Source of the DNA: Membranipora membranacea
Lineage: Eukaryota > Bryozoa > Gymnolaemata > Cheilostomatida > Membraniporidae
Assembly: GCA_914767715.1 (NCBI GenBank)
Contig: OU612074.1
Coordinates: 5,471,501 to 5,535,500 of the forward strand
Direction: 5' to 3'
Length of the DNA stretch: 64,000 nt
Below are positions 34,232 to 47,400 of this stretch, one piece after another. The position numbers were made by a program, and so were the translations under genes. Position 1 is the first letter of the stretch. Each line of letters starts with the position of its first letter. The notes beneath the pieces were generated by a model that ran no database searches, was not told the DNA's origin, and was given only the letters and a program-made list of their open reading frames with translations.

Positions 34232-35868
34232 TCATACATCACTAATCATATTAGTGTATACTGTACGTGAAGGTGTCCTTGGTGGGCCTCCATTCATAAG
34301 ATGAGAGGGACTGGAGTTGTCCGTAGTCAGTGGCTGACGTTGGCTAGCACTACCATATATCTGCTGATGTTTAAGCTTGCTATGTTCATGCACTGGGGGA
34401 GGAGGCTTGGCGTGCTGCCCGCTCATTTTCAAAGCAGTTGACTGCAAGTTCTGTTGGTACCATGAATGATATTCTGGTGACGGTTTTCCGCTGTCGTAAA
34501 AGTTCCCTCCGTAACCGCTGTCGGGGTTTGAGGAGGAGCAGCTTCCTGTGTTTGTCGTGTCTGCTGATAACGGAGAGTCCTGGTGGAGATGTTCATGTAC
34601 GGGGCGGGAGTATAGCAAAGGGCTGCCTGAGTTATGATGATTTGGGGGAAGTTGATGGGATGTTTTCTGTTGGTTCTGGGGCAGTTGATGGGGTGATTTA
34701 TGGTGATTCTGAGGTGGTTGATTGGGCGATTTTGGGCGATGTTGTGGCAGTTGATTCAGGTGGCCATTGTTCTTCATTGGATAGTGAGAAGGTACTCTTT
34801 TGTCTGTGTTAGGTTTGTTTCTTGTTGATTGAACCTCATCATAAGAAGGAAGCGGTGCTCTGTACTTTGGTGGCTGCTGCTTGGTTGAGCCGCCGTTATA
34901 ACCGATCACAGCACTATCACTATTTCGTTGCTGTCTAGGCAAAGATGATGTTGAATAAGAAAAATTGTTACCCAAGCCATAACTAGAACTTTTTGCATGG
35001 GAATTTGGTTGACTCGTTTGCCTACCGTACCCATTGGAATAGTGTGTAAATGGGATCGGCTGAGGTTCATCACCAGAATCTGTCCTATTAGTGTTAACAT
35101 TCACTGCTCTATGTATATTATTTGGTGCTGCGGTGCGCGACGAAGCATTATTAGGTTCGTATTTGTTTCTTGCTAGTAATTCATTCCTAGTACTAACTAT
35201 GCTTTCTCTCAAATCCCTTTGATGAGCCAGGACTTGATTATTAGGTTTAATAGGTGATGTATGGGAGGTTGGATATGCGAAAGCTGGAGGTGGGGCTGTT
35301 TCAGAGAAGTTTTCATCATGACCACCAATCGGTGCCTCTCTTTTAGCGGGTAGGATAACTTCATCTACTTGCGCTGGGCTGATATTGGGCGGCAAGTCCT
35401 GAGCGATCTCCGCAGATTTCACATTCTCATCATACCTGACAGTCTTTACAGTTTTCCTCGGCTCAGCAAAGACATTTATGGCACCAAACTCTGCTTTTGA
35501 GTCTCTAGGTAAACTGTTTGACCTGTAAAGTCTTGGTCCGCTATCTAATTTACCCTGGACATTCTCTGTCGCTCTCGGCTGTCTCAGGGCAGACTTTAGG
35601 GGCATCTGAACGGCGGGACTTTTGATGTCAGGTTTTCTGTCAGGGCTTTTACTCTGTTCTCGCCTGCCTATAACACGATCTGACCGCCCATTCATGCTCA
35701 CATGAGCAGACTCCGCACGTTTCAAACTGCTAGTATTGGGAGCTTGGCGATGGTGATCAGGAGGATTTGCTTTAGAGCTCGTCCGGCGTAGAGGGATTTG
35801 ATGAGATTCACCAGCCGTTTCTGCCCTTGGATTATCATCAGCCAAATTATCATGGCTTTTCCATAGAG
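34232..35868 (-). CDS. ANKRD6: ANKRD6-like last exon, disordered tail with PDZ-ligand end
   Basis: 544 codons and TGA. The acceptor ATTTAATTTTCAG gives phase 1 entry at ALWKSHDNLADDN. The tail is rich in Pro, Ser, Gln and His, with near-repeats of HKSPHQLPQNQQK type (about 34720-34660). It holds phospho-type Ser/Arg patches and ends YTNMISDV. The closest poly(A)-like signal is ATTAAA at 34176-34171. No Diversin homology is apparent in the tail, which is expected for disordered sequence. Confidence 0.88.
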
Positions 35869-38458
35869 CTGAAAATTAAATAAAATTATTACATTGAGGA
35901 GGGAGAAAGGGACTCATGAGCACCGGCTCAAATAATTGTCCGAATAGCTTTATCAGTCACATCAAAATGTTAGCCTACTCTGTGAGAGTTGATAAATGTT
36001 TGCAATTTACTACCATATCACAACTGAGATCAAGTTAGACTGATAACAGCAAACTAAAATATAGAGTAATTGATATCGCCACAACATTTACAATGCACTC
36101 AGACTAGTTTATGTAACACTAGCCAGTGTGTTGGCTCTGATTGGCTAGGTATAGTGATCAATCAATCAATCAATCATAGGCAATGTAACACCCTTGTTCA
36201 ACAAAATGGCCTCCGGAGCTGGATCTTATAGATAAAGGTTAAGTCACCTTTATGTGTTGTTTCTTCTTTAGATGCAGAGTTTTGGTGATGGGAGTAGGTG
36301 GGTTTAGTTTGGTGTGAAGAGTGAACCTGAGACATAGGTTGCTTTTTTGATAGTCTGTTGGTGCTCAATTGTGCGTCATGTAAACCAGCTCTGATCAGCT
36401 TACGCCTCTCCCGAATCTAAAACAAAATCAGTTATATTTTTCTCTCAACTCGACATGGATGCAGGCGAATCTGTTTGTAATGACATATGGATAGTACATC
36501 AAAGTTCCAAAGGATGATGAAGCGAAATAAATAGCTAAGATGCCTTAATACGGCCATAAAATTCTGCTTTACCGTTTGACGTATCAATTGTTTTAACATA
36601 AATTCCAGTTGGTAGTTATCTGCAACTTGTACTAAAGGGTAGATAGCTCTCAATACCTGATTTTACAACTGTAAAATTAATTCTTGCAAGCGAATATAAT
36701 GCAATGGGTTGATGAACTTCTTTTACATTGCTCTGATTGGTTTGTTGGGTGGGTGGAGAACGCCCAAACCGCCAAGCAACAAACTCCGCTAAACTATACT
36801 GTATTTGACCAACACACCCAGAAAATACTATCTTCTTTCATTCAATTATTACACAATTGTTATCAAGTGTTCCTCCACTCAATTAAAATTTAAGGTCTTA
36901 ACCTTGCATGGCATATGATTACGGAACTGAGAATTTGATAATTCTGTAGAGATTCCCACATTTAATACGCTCCTACCTCTTCATGATGTTTGAGAGTTTT
37001 CAGTTCCTCCATGGCGGCTTCTCTAGATTTGAATGCTCTGCCGTGGAAGCTGTATTCTGAGTGGGTGAGCGTCTCATCAGAACGAGACCTGAAGAGCCTC
37101 GGCGGTGGAGGAAACTGCTCGGATAACATGGCCTGAAAATAGAACGGTGCAGGTTAAAGTTACAGATCTGATAGATGTGCTAAAGCAAGAGGATAAAACC
37201 TGACATGTGGAATATATAGAAATCAACCGTCTCTAGTTTTCAGTGAAATCTGTGATAACACTTCTTCGCGATGCTGAGTTGCTGGCCAGGAATATAATGA
37301 TCACTGCTTGTGTGAGCTCGCTGTGGCCTTCTCAAGTATACGGGACATAAATTCTGTCATCTATCAAGCCATTATTTGAAGTTTTCTCCTCTTTGTTTTT
37401 TCTCGTACAACCAAATTTTAACATAGGGATAATCAAACAAGTTCTTTCACTCTGCCTCCCACCAAGCCATTAGCAGTGTAATAAGAGCCAATTAGGGCAG
37501 TGGGCAGTTGTTGGACCGCTGAGAACTGACAATGGCCTTCCTTGGTATCGAGTTCATATATGACGTATTACCTCATATCTGGCAATTCTCTGATGGTCGA
37601 AGTCATCTCCAAACCTCTGTTGTTTAGTTCCAACTGAATATCCGAAGGGATCTATTGATGATTCTTTACTGTCAGACATTTGAGTGGCCAACCAGGACTG
37701 CAGATCGCCGCGAACTTTAGCATCAGTCTGTAAAAGAAGTGTACAGATAAGAAATAACAGTGTATGATAAGCGCTAAGGGTTCCCAATCAAATATGTGGG
37801 ATGTGGGAAATTCAAGGTAGGATGTATGATGTGGGAAATGCGGTGTAGCACACACAATGAAGGATATCAAAAGAAGGAGAGCCAATGTTGTTTATAGAAT
37901 ATAGGACCTCCAATTTAGGATGTTATACCAGTTACTACATAAGGATTATCTGGTTTGCAGGTCGTCTTGTTTCGTATGCATCATAAAACTGACTAAGAAT
38001 GTCACACAATTTATCTAATATTTCCAGCATTCACTGCTATGTCTCCGTTGTCTCCCTTATTTAACAATAATAATAATAATTATGGCTTTCTGTCTGTTCA
38101 GAAGATGACTGCACCGAGGTGCATGCTAGGAAGAGGTTGTATAGTGATGATTAGGTTTCCAAGTCATTTGTGCCCGTCTTTAACCACTGACAACCCCAGT
38201 GAAGTAGTTGGTGACTGCGTCCCTCTGTATAGAGCTATACCATACAGGAAGGTTCTCTTATCTGCATGCACAATGCTGTTGTACATACAGAAGACCTCCT
38301 TTATTTTGAGTCTTGATCTGAAGGGACTATGTGATCAGTCAAATTCAAAACGACTTTTGGTTCTGGATGGGATTTGAACCCAAAACGGCTGGTTAAGTGG
38401 CAGACGCGTTACCACTGAGCCAAGCCTGACTGACTTCTCCAATCCACATCATAAAAAT

Positions 38459-38491
<33 letters not shown>

Positions 38492-41400
38492 AACATACCT
38501 GATCTGTTTTACCGCCTCCAACTCTGTCTTGTATATTATGCATTCTAAGTCTGTCTAAGTCTTCTTGTCTCTCATTCATTAACTTTTCTTGTGCTGCCAA
38601 GTCAGCAGCTGCCTCTTCCAACTATAAACATGACAGATTATACATTTTGATAAAACAATGTTGTAATGGCCTTGTCACGCGGCCACTGGTTTTGGTTTTT
38701 ATGGTTTGGTTTGGAAACAAAAAAACCCAAAACCAGTGGCCGCAGTGACAAGGCTAATGTTGAAGCACATAGACGAACACAGTTTCGCTTAATATTGGAG
38801 TTATCTTCTTTTAATCAATGTACGGACAACTCGATCTTAAAAGCAGGAAGGGTAGATGTCAGACCGAGCTGGTTTCCATGGCTGAGATATACGTTGATAA
38901 TCAAACTAAAGTCACCGATCATCATTGCTATAATGCAGTTAAACTCGATGCAAGACAAATACATGCAGCTCTCTTGAAGCACATTCAAACTGTCGGGTAG
39001 GTCCTGAAAGGAATCAGTATGATGATTTGTGTTTGAGAGGGGGATTCAGCCAGTTAAACTTCAGTATCAAGTTATCAGGAGTTGAATTTTCCGCTGCACA
39101 TGCAATGTACCTTCCCTCCTATCATCTACTGCAGTGTACTTACCCTTCGATTTGTATGAACGTCTACTTCATGTAGTAGTTGTCCATTATGTGTGATGTG
39201 AGGATTTCTGGGGTCGAATTTTGCGGATTTGTTGAGCAGTGGGTCAAGTGCAGGTTTATTTGAGTCACAGTGGCAGTTAGGTACATAACCTACAGGCCCC
39301 TGGCGTATATTACCTGCAACAACCATTAGAATGTTCAACCAGGACAAAGTAAAACAATTCAAAGCTATCTGAGCAGTTATATCGAAACGGATAAGTACGA
39401 AAATTTTGGAAGTTATATTTTTCCTTTTTTATGCGTTATCATCATGAGAATTTGACTGGGAATGATTACGGGGATAAACATATGAAGTTAGAAATGCGGG
39501 AATGATTTTGTGAAGTGAAGTGTCGTTATTGATATTTTCACTTTTAGTTCGGGCAAAGGTACATAACTAGTATCAGAATATAATATTTAAAGCTCATTCG
39601 ATATAAGTACCAATACTTATACATGTACTCATACCAATATATTTACTAATACAATTCATTATATACTTACCAGCCAAATCTCTGTAGTAGGCGAAGCCCT
39701 GTCTCTTTACATACTGGCTGAAGAGACCAAGATTTCCATCATCTAACTCTAAATGTTTATGTCCTGCAGATCTACTATGTAATCCATCCTTCTCATTCTT
39801 CTCCTAAAGATTATAATAAAAAAAGTATTTTGGAAATCTTAAATATTTATGACAGCGGCAAACCCTACAAGCTGGAGAGGGTTATAGGTTTGTCTCTTAA
39901 CAACAGGTGAGACAGATTAAAAGATAGCTGGACAACCCAAAGGTAAATACTCCGCAGTGATAAAGGTGTAATTGAGAGACATCAGATCTTTAGAATTGGC
40001 TATGATATAGTGATTATAGTGATATACAATATGCAGTTCTAAAATCTTAATTTCATAGTTATTTTGAGAGGGGATGAGGTAGGTTGAGCAAAGGGTACGT
40101 GGTTGGTGAATGGGAGGCTGGATATATTAAGAAGCCAATGACACCGCAGTGTCACATGGAGAGAACATGCTGCATGGTATAACTGAAAGGTACGAGCTAA
40201 CTAAGAGCGATAGACATTGTTATGATCTTAGTGCACATACATATGGAGTACGTTTCTAGCAATTACTTGAATCGCTAATGATCGAGAAATTCTCTTGCAC
40301 TCCAACAGGGCTCAAAACTGAACATCCATATCCATATTGTTTTGTCAAGAATAGAAAAGATAACTTAGACCAATTCCTGATGACCACCTAATGTTTTATG
40401 TTGTTGATTATTTTGGGGCAGGTATCACATAGATGTCAATTTGGAGTTACCCTCTCATTGGACTAAATAACAGTAAAAATCCGATCTCAATAACAGTTAT
40501 AACCGACCAGCCTAAGGACCAAGTACAATAACCGAGTCTAATATCACTCAGCCCTTCTTGAATGTAGAGAGCTCAGAATCAACACTAAATAACTGTTTAC
40601 TTGGGCCTATGATTAACCTCTGATTTCAATACTCAGCAAAATTCATGTAATTCTAACTACTAACCTTGGCAAACTTTTTTCTGATCCACGAGACGAGACC
40701 CGTTGACTTTTTTCTATGTTCAGCTCTATTATTAGTATCCGGAGTTGTCTCCCTACTGTCTCCTGTTACTTGACTACTGTTGCCCTTGTTAGATGATACA
40801 CTGTCTCGCGCTGAGTTGTTGTGGTGATGATGATCCAGCTTCACTCCACCAGTCGGCTCAGCCATCTACAGAAAAATGAAGCTAAGTATATAGAGAATAT
40901 TCTGACCTTCACAGCAAAACATAGCAAATGTGTTGGCTCTGATTTGATTCGTTGTTGGATATGCAAGAGAGCCAATGGCAGGTTACTGAAAGTACCTTTT
41001 GAGGTATAGTGACAGTGAAGCTGTATGTATTACTTTCATTCACAATATCTCAATATGTACTTTCAGGAAAATGCTGTCTGTCTCCCTCCCACCAGCCAAG
41101 CACAACCATCCCATTGCCTAAGCAAAACATAATGCAGTGCTTTGTTAAATTGCGACAAATTACCTGGGTTGCTGATAGTGGCATATCTTGGGCAGTTTAA
41201 AATTACAATGCCTTGTGTAGTGCCTGATGAGATACAAGAAACAGTGAAAAGCATACCAGGGAGCCTGGGGAATAGAGGACGTTGCTATCTACAATGATAC
41301 ATTAATGATTTCCCCAGCATCCTGTTATGAGCAGTAGTTGATAAAAACTCTGGTTCTCCTTTAAACTATTATGAATTAACTCTGACATCCTAAAAATCTA

Positions 41401-44400
41401 TTCCTACTTCATTTCTGAATTCCGTTATTCAAGCCCCTGGTGTATGGAATAGTTCTTCAGGGTCAGCTGCACCATAAAAGCCAAAACAAGTACAACAAAT
41501 CTTCTAGTAGACTATGTATCAGATGGATATCCGACCCCGACTTACCCCGAGGTGAATGATCTCAATGATAGACATATGTTCTTTCCGTCGGGCTATATCA
41601 GTAGCTGTCTCAGTCTGTTTGTTAGCTAGCTGGGTATTCATTCCTCCTTCTACCAAGAGTTTGGCTATTTTTCTACGTTTGAAGGCCGCGGCTATGTGCA
41701 ATGATGTATCTCCATTCTGTTTGAACGATAAATATTTGTATAAGCTCATAGTAAGTTACTGCATCTTAAAAGTACTCCCACCATGCAACACTGGCACTGG
41801 AATTAGGTCAAACCCTTTCATGTCTTTAATGACCTGATCAATGCAGAGAATCCAGTGAATTGCATTGTGGGATACATACTAACACGCTATGGTTTTTGGC
41901 GTATACAGACTTCTTGTCACATGATCATAGGCTTAATTAAGGTAATAGAAGTGTGTTACTGTCTGATAGTAATAACTAAACTATTACAAGGTTCATAATC
42001 ATGGTATTTTCGAATGCTTTAGTCTCATATCTTTTTTTAGAGTTGAAAACACTGAGAGTTTCACAATTTTATTTCATAAAATGTGCTTGTATTTTGTGCA
42101 TTAAAACCAATTTGAGAATCTTCTATTTCAGATTCTAAAACTTGCATCAGTGGGTTAATCTCATATGGAAACAGACTATAAGGCAATGAAATTTTATCGG
42201 GGCAAATTTTTTATTAGTTTTCCTCCACCAATGCCAAACTTTAATTCAAGAACTGTGTTAGTTGATCTTTACTCACAGCTTACAATTTTAATTCTGCAGA
42301 ATGTGGCTTCATGCTCTGCGCAGAGTCAACCGTGAGCATAAATATTATGTACGTTTGTGGTTAATGCTACACAAATATAGATCATATTATATATGCTCCT
42401 ACCTTATTTTGTTCGGAGACAGAACATCTCGCACTGATGAGTATTCTGGCAATACCAGCATGACCGTATCTGGCAGCTGTGTGCAAGGGAGTATCACCAT
42501 ACTAAAAAATAAAAATGTCCATTAAACAAAATAAAACAAATTATACAACGACTGTTGTCAGGATCTCCTGGCTACATATTCCCCCTCACTTCAACCAATT
42601 CTAGTTGTTCGGAGATCATTGCCAACTTCAGTATTGAAGACTCCAAATCTTTGGCCCAGTCATTGACAGTATTGTCGTCATTGTCAGGAAGGGTAAATGG
42701 ACCACGGCAGCCAAATCAGGTAGTATATGGATTCCCAATCATATTTAATATATTAATATAATTCTGAAAAGCACATTTTTTATGTGGCGCAGGTCAGTCA
42801 GGAGCCAAAATATTGATTAAAAACTGGGAGGGAAAAAACATTTGAAGATTAAAACCACCGTCATCTCCTAAGTTAACTGAGGAATCAAAAGTAGGAATAC
42901 CTGTCTGTAACAGGTGGCGGGTAGGGGGCAATAACTAGCATGATAAAATTCCAGGTTTGATTTTATTTATAATCAATGGGGCATTTAATCATTTCTAGGT
43001 TGGATTTTAATTTTATTCAATTAGGCATTTAATCATTTCGGGCATTTAATCAGTTTTCAGTTTAATTTTATTTTTATTCAACCAGTCATTTTATAATTTC
43101 AATTTTAATTCCGAAGAAACTGAGGATTATGTACTTACATTATTTTTAACATCTGGGCTACAGCCAGCATATAGTAAGGCCCTGCCTGACTGGTTGTGTC
43201 CAGACTGTGCGGCTAAATGTAGAGCTGTACATCCGGCCTGAAAAATATTAACCGGATTATACATTAAGTCCATGAGTGATAACTTCCACTAGCATTTGCT
43301 TCTGATGACGCTAGCCGGACTGTATTAGCCTTGCCATGCCGCGTGACAAGGCTAGGACTGTATAAAGGAGATTTATTGACGGTAATAATTTTAGCCACCA
43401 GTTAAGACTTTTACAGATTAATGAACTTTAAAGGCACTATGAGCTAGCTACCTTCTTTAGTTTTGATAACAAACAGTAATCAGAAAATAAGATAATCAAC
43501 AAGTTTTCAATCAGAGTCGTTTGAGATCAACTGCTAATTGGCTTCTAGGAGCACCTTTACTCTCAAATTATTATTCATACAGAGATGTGAAGGAGTTGCT
43601 CCCTCTCCAGCACCAAAACGACAACTCCAAATGTATATGCTCATATATTATCAATTAAGGAACACATTTGGTAGGGATATGAGGTGTAAACAGTCCTCTG
43701 CTACTGAAAAACGGAAGAGTGCCACAACCCTAAACAGTATTATGTAAGTGGTGAAGTCAAAACATCTTTTGAAGATTGTGGCATAAAATGCTGATGGCAA
43801 TTACTCTTTCTCGTAATAGGTTCATTTGTTTAAACCAACATACAAGCTAATTACCATTGACTGCGGGAGTATTGTGAAATATTCGTATCTTAATGGCAGT
43901 GGAGACCACTCATAAATTTGGCTATACTAAGTGATGAGTGGTATAGATTAGAGTTAATCATTGAGATGATCCAATTTAGTAATATTAATGCATGTAATCC
44001 TTATTAACTAACCACATCAAAAGGTATTTTATAGACACATTTAGGTTAACGTAACAATGATTTACTATCAATCTACACTAAGGACACCAGATTCCCTTGT
44101 TAAGTAACATCCCACCAGATAGTAAGGATATATCTTTCCTACTCTGTGATCCCACTATTGCGCTTTTCAAGAGTTAGCATCTGCAGCATAGAGTGTCGCA
44201 AATCCTAGTACTTCCACTGCTCGTGGGATTAAGATGAGAAAAAACACTAATTTAGATTCATAATTGGCATCCGCAATTCAAGATTCCGACAGTCTTTAAA
44301 TTCCAGCAGGGATTACCAATACAATTTCCCACTCACCACAATAATATGTATAAACTAATACCGACAATATTTCAATGACTCACCCTATTTGCGATGAAGG

Positions 44401-47400
44401 CGTTAGATTTATTTTTTAGCAGTAGATCCACCGATTTACTGTACCCATTCCAAGCAGCTTCATGCAGCGGAGTGTTTCCATACTAAAACAGATACGGAAT
44501 CAGGATAATATTGTGACAGAAATAATTCGTAAAAGAAAATAACTAGAGATATCACTGAACGTATTTTGTCACAATATGGTACCCATTCACAAGAGTTTAT
44601 AAGGGTTTCATGTTTTCAGGTAACTCAGTCCAGGGGTGGTGGGATACCCTACCTGCTCAGTCTAAATTGAGACTTTCGGCTGAGTGCGCTTATGAGCTTT
44701 CTCCACATGATCATGGCAAAGACCGAACTCATTGGAACTGAGCGATTCTAAGCGAGTATGTGCATTTTAAGAAAAAATTCTTCGTTTCGGTCGAAGAAAT
44801 TTGATGTGATTGCACTCTTATAGACTCTTTAACTAGTTTCTGTTTTAGAAGCCCTATAGTAGGTTCAGAAAGACTCGAACTAAACTGAATGAGAACGAAC
44901 ATTTGCTACTACACACGGGTTTACCTCCCAGTTTTGATCGTGATAAGTCTGGCCCTTAGGTGGTTTCATATTATTGGGTCTATGGGTGGTTTCTTTCTTG
45001 TTCCAATATCATTCAGGCTTTTGTGAAGATGTATAACTCTATTATCAACCTGCTACATATGCGGCTTCCTGTCCAGGTCTCTGCCAGCCAGGACAAAAGG
45101 TCCAACGGCACAGATATAGCGGATGTGGGCGAGACAAATTACCATGTCTTGTTGGAATTGACTGTTACAATTTTTTTCGGTAGACCTAGCACACTGCATG
45201 CATCAGAATCATCCTGACCAAGGCACACAGGTTCATTGTCCCAAAAAATGAGTAAATTGTGGATGCTGTTATACAAAAACAGCCCAGACTTAGAACATCA
45301 TACTTCATAGATGGAAACAATAACCTTTTCGCACCTGAAATAAATCGCTTGACCATTTACGTTAACACGCCCGAATCAGTTTTCCATCATCTCTTTTCAT
45401 CAATCATTATAGAAAATGTAAAGAGAATTATATGCAGAAACAAACGCTTAGCTTACATCTGACTTAACTTCGCCAACTTATACCAGGCCAATGACTTGTA
45501 ACTCAATAATTTCCATAATTCTCTGTGATTTGGTCACAGACAAACAAGATAACAGTAACAGTCAAAAGTGACAAAGCTATATGTCACAGAATTCCAGGTA
45601 AATAATGTGGTACGGCACTAGAAGAAATTATACGCATGACTGTGTGCCACAATAATTTAGTAATATCGCCATTACAGAAACCAGAAAGTTCCATATGTAT
45701 GAATCAGCCGATAAACAAAACTACTGGCCACTGAAAAGATGTATTTCAAAACTCTGTCAACTCTCCCCCTCCCCCCAATCCCAGCCAAACCAGAGAATAG
45801 TGGGGGTTAAAAGGCGATAGACGATAGCTCCAGTATGTGCAACTTTATATTTTTTATGTCAACCCCTCATCCTCAGCAGGCTGTCGGGGGCGGGTAGGTG
45901 GGGGTTATCTCTTGTCAAATGGGTTACCCAGGCTGTCCCTCCACTCACCAACCCCCGACAGCCTGCCTAGGCTTCCACCTCCTGCTATGTGGAGCCATTT
46001 ACTTACTGTTTCATCTTGTGTGTCAATATCACATCCCTCGTTAATGAGTAATCCGAGTACATCTAGGTGTCCCTTTCCAGCAGCTTTGTGTAAGGCAGTA
46101 TATCCACCCTGTAAGTAATGAGGTAATGGTTATCTCCCCTGTACATAATCAAAAAGTACTGTTGTTTGTTTGTATACACTAACAGAGAAGTGTTTATATG
46201 GTCAGACTTTTTGTCTTTCTATTAGATTGGTCTGAGCTTTTGGTGTTGCTGGCAGGGAGATGTAACTTCTGGTTGAGTTAGGTGCCAAGGTTTTTAAAGT
46301 GATATATCAATTTTTTCAACTTTTTTATATTGTTTTGGTGATCATGGGAGGGGCTCACTTGGCTCTGATGAATTAGTTATTTATGGTGTGTGTCTACTGT
46401 CTAGATTATCACCATGTGGGTTTCTTTTCAGTTTCTAAATTCCAAAGTATATTAAAATGTCATTTCTTCAGACTTATTTATGACATGGTGATGGAGGCAA
46501 AGAATAATAATATTGCTCCTTGATGGAGTCAAAGCATTGACATGAAGCTTACAAGAGCAAAACATGATATATTACGGAAGCTATAAAAGTAATTGCACCG
46601 CAAAACTATTCTGTGACCCCATAACATCATTGAGCAAATTAATTGCTTTACTTTTTTTCACATTGGAGAGTTTCCCTAACCATGTCTCGTCTCGAAGGAG
46701 TACTAGTTATGCGGTTACTGCAAAAAAAGTAGCCGCATGCCAAAGCTAGTTATAGTTGATAGAGATATCGACATCATTTTATTACGAGAACAGAGCTGTG
46801 AGATTTCACCTTGACCTTTGTAAAAAAAATTGAGCTGGCTGGTTACAGGGTATTCAAGGGTGACCAAAAACAAACTATAAAGTGAAGTCTTCGGTATTTA
46901 GCACAAGTTTCACAAGCGCTGACAACGGTTGGGGTGTACAGGAACACCTCACCACTACTTGGATAATGTCGGTTAAAATCACAACAGTTTATCACTCTCC
47001 GCATCCCAAAGAATGGGTGGTGAGATAGGGGTGCCTTAGGGGCTTGTGGCAATATCTGCGCCATTTGCTCTCAGTTTGTAGGCAGGTCGGCGCACACCTG
47101 GGGGTCCAACAATCCCCAGTAGTCAGTGGACTGCAGTGGCATTTTAACCCACAACCTTCAACGCCTGCTCGCTGAAGACGGGCGCTCTAACCGACTGAGC
47201 CTATAACTAGTTGGTCATCAGGAGCCAGATTCCATCATCACAACATCATTATTGAATAAATTAGTTATGAAACAATTGTTCGAGCGCTAAAATCTCATTT
47301 CCCAGTCTTTCTGACAATGGCTTATAAAATTTGTGGTTACGAGGTTGGTGGGATCAGGTTTTGGGCAGCCAGCTTCTTTAAGGCCATTTATTTTCTCATA

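Noticed and set aside
34438-34812. 124-codon plus-strand frame inside the last ANKRD6-like exon
   Set aside because: It is the reverse shadow of the 544-codon minus-strand exon and shows only low-complexity composition.
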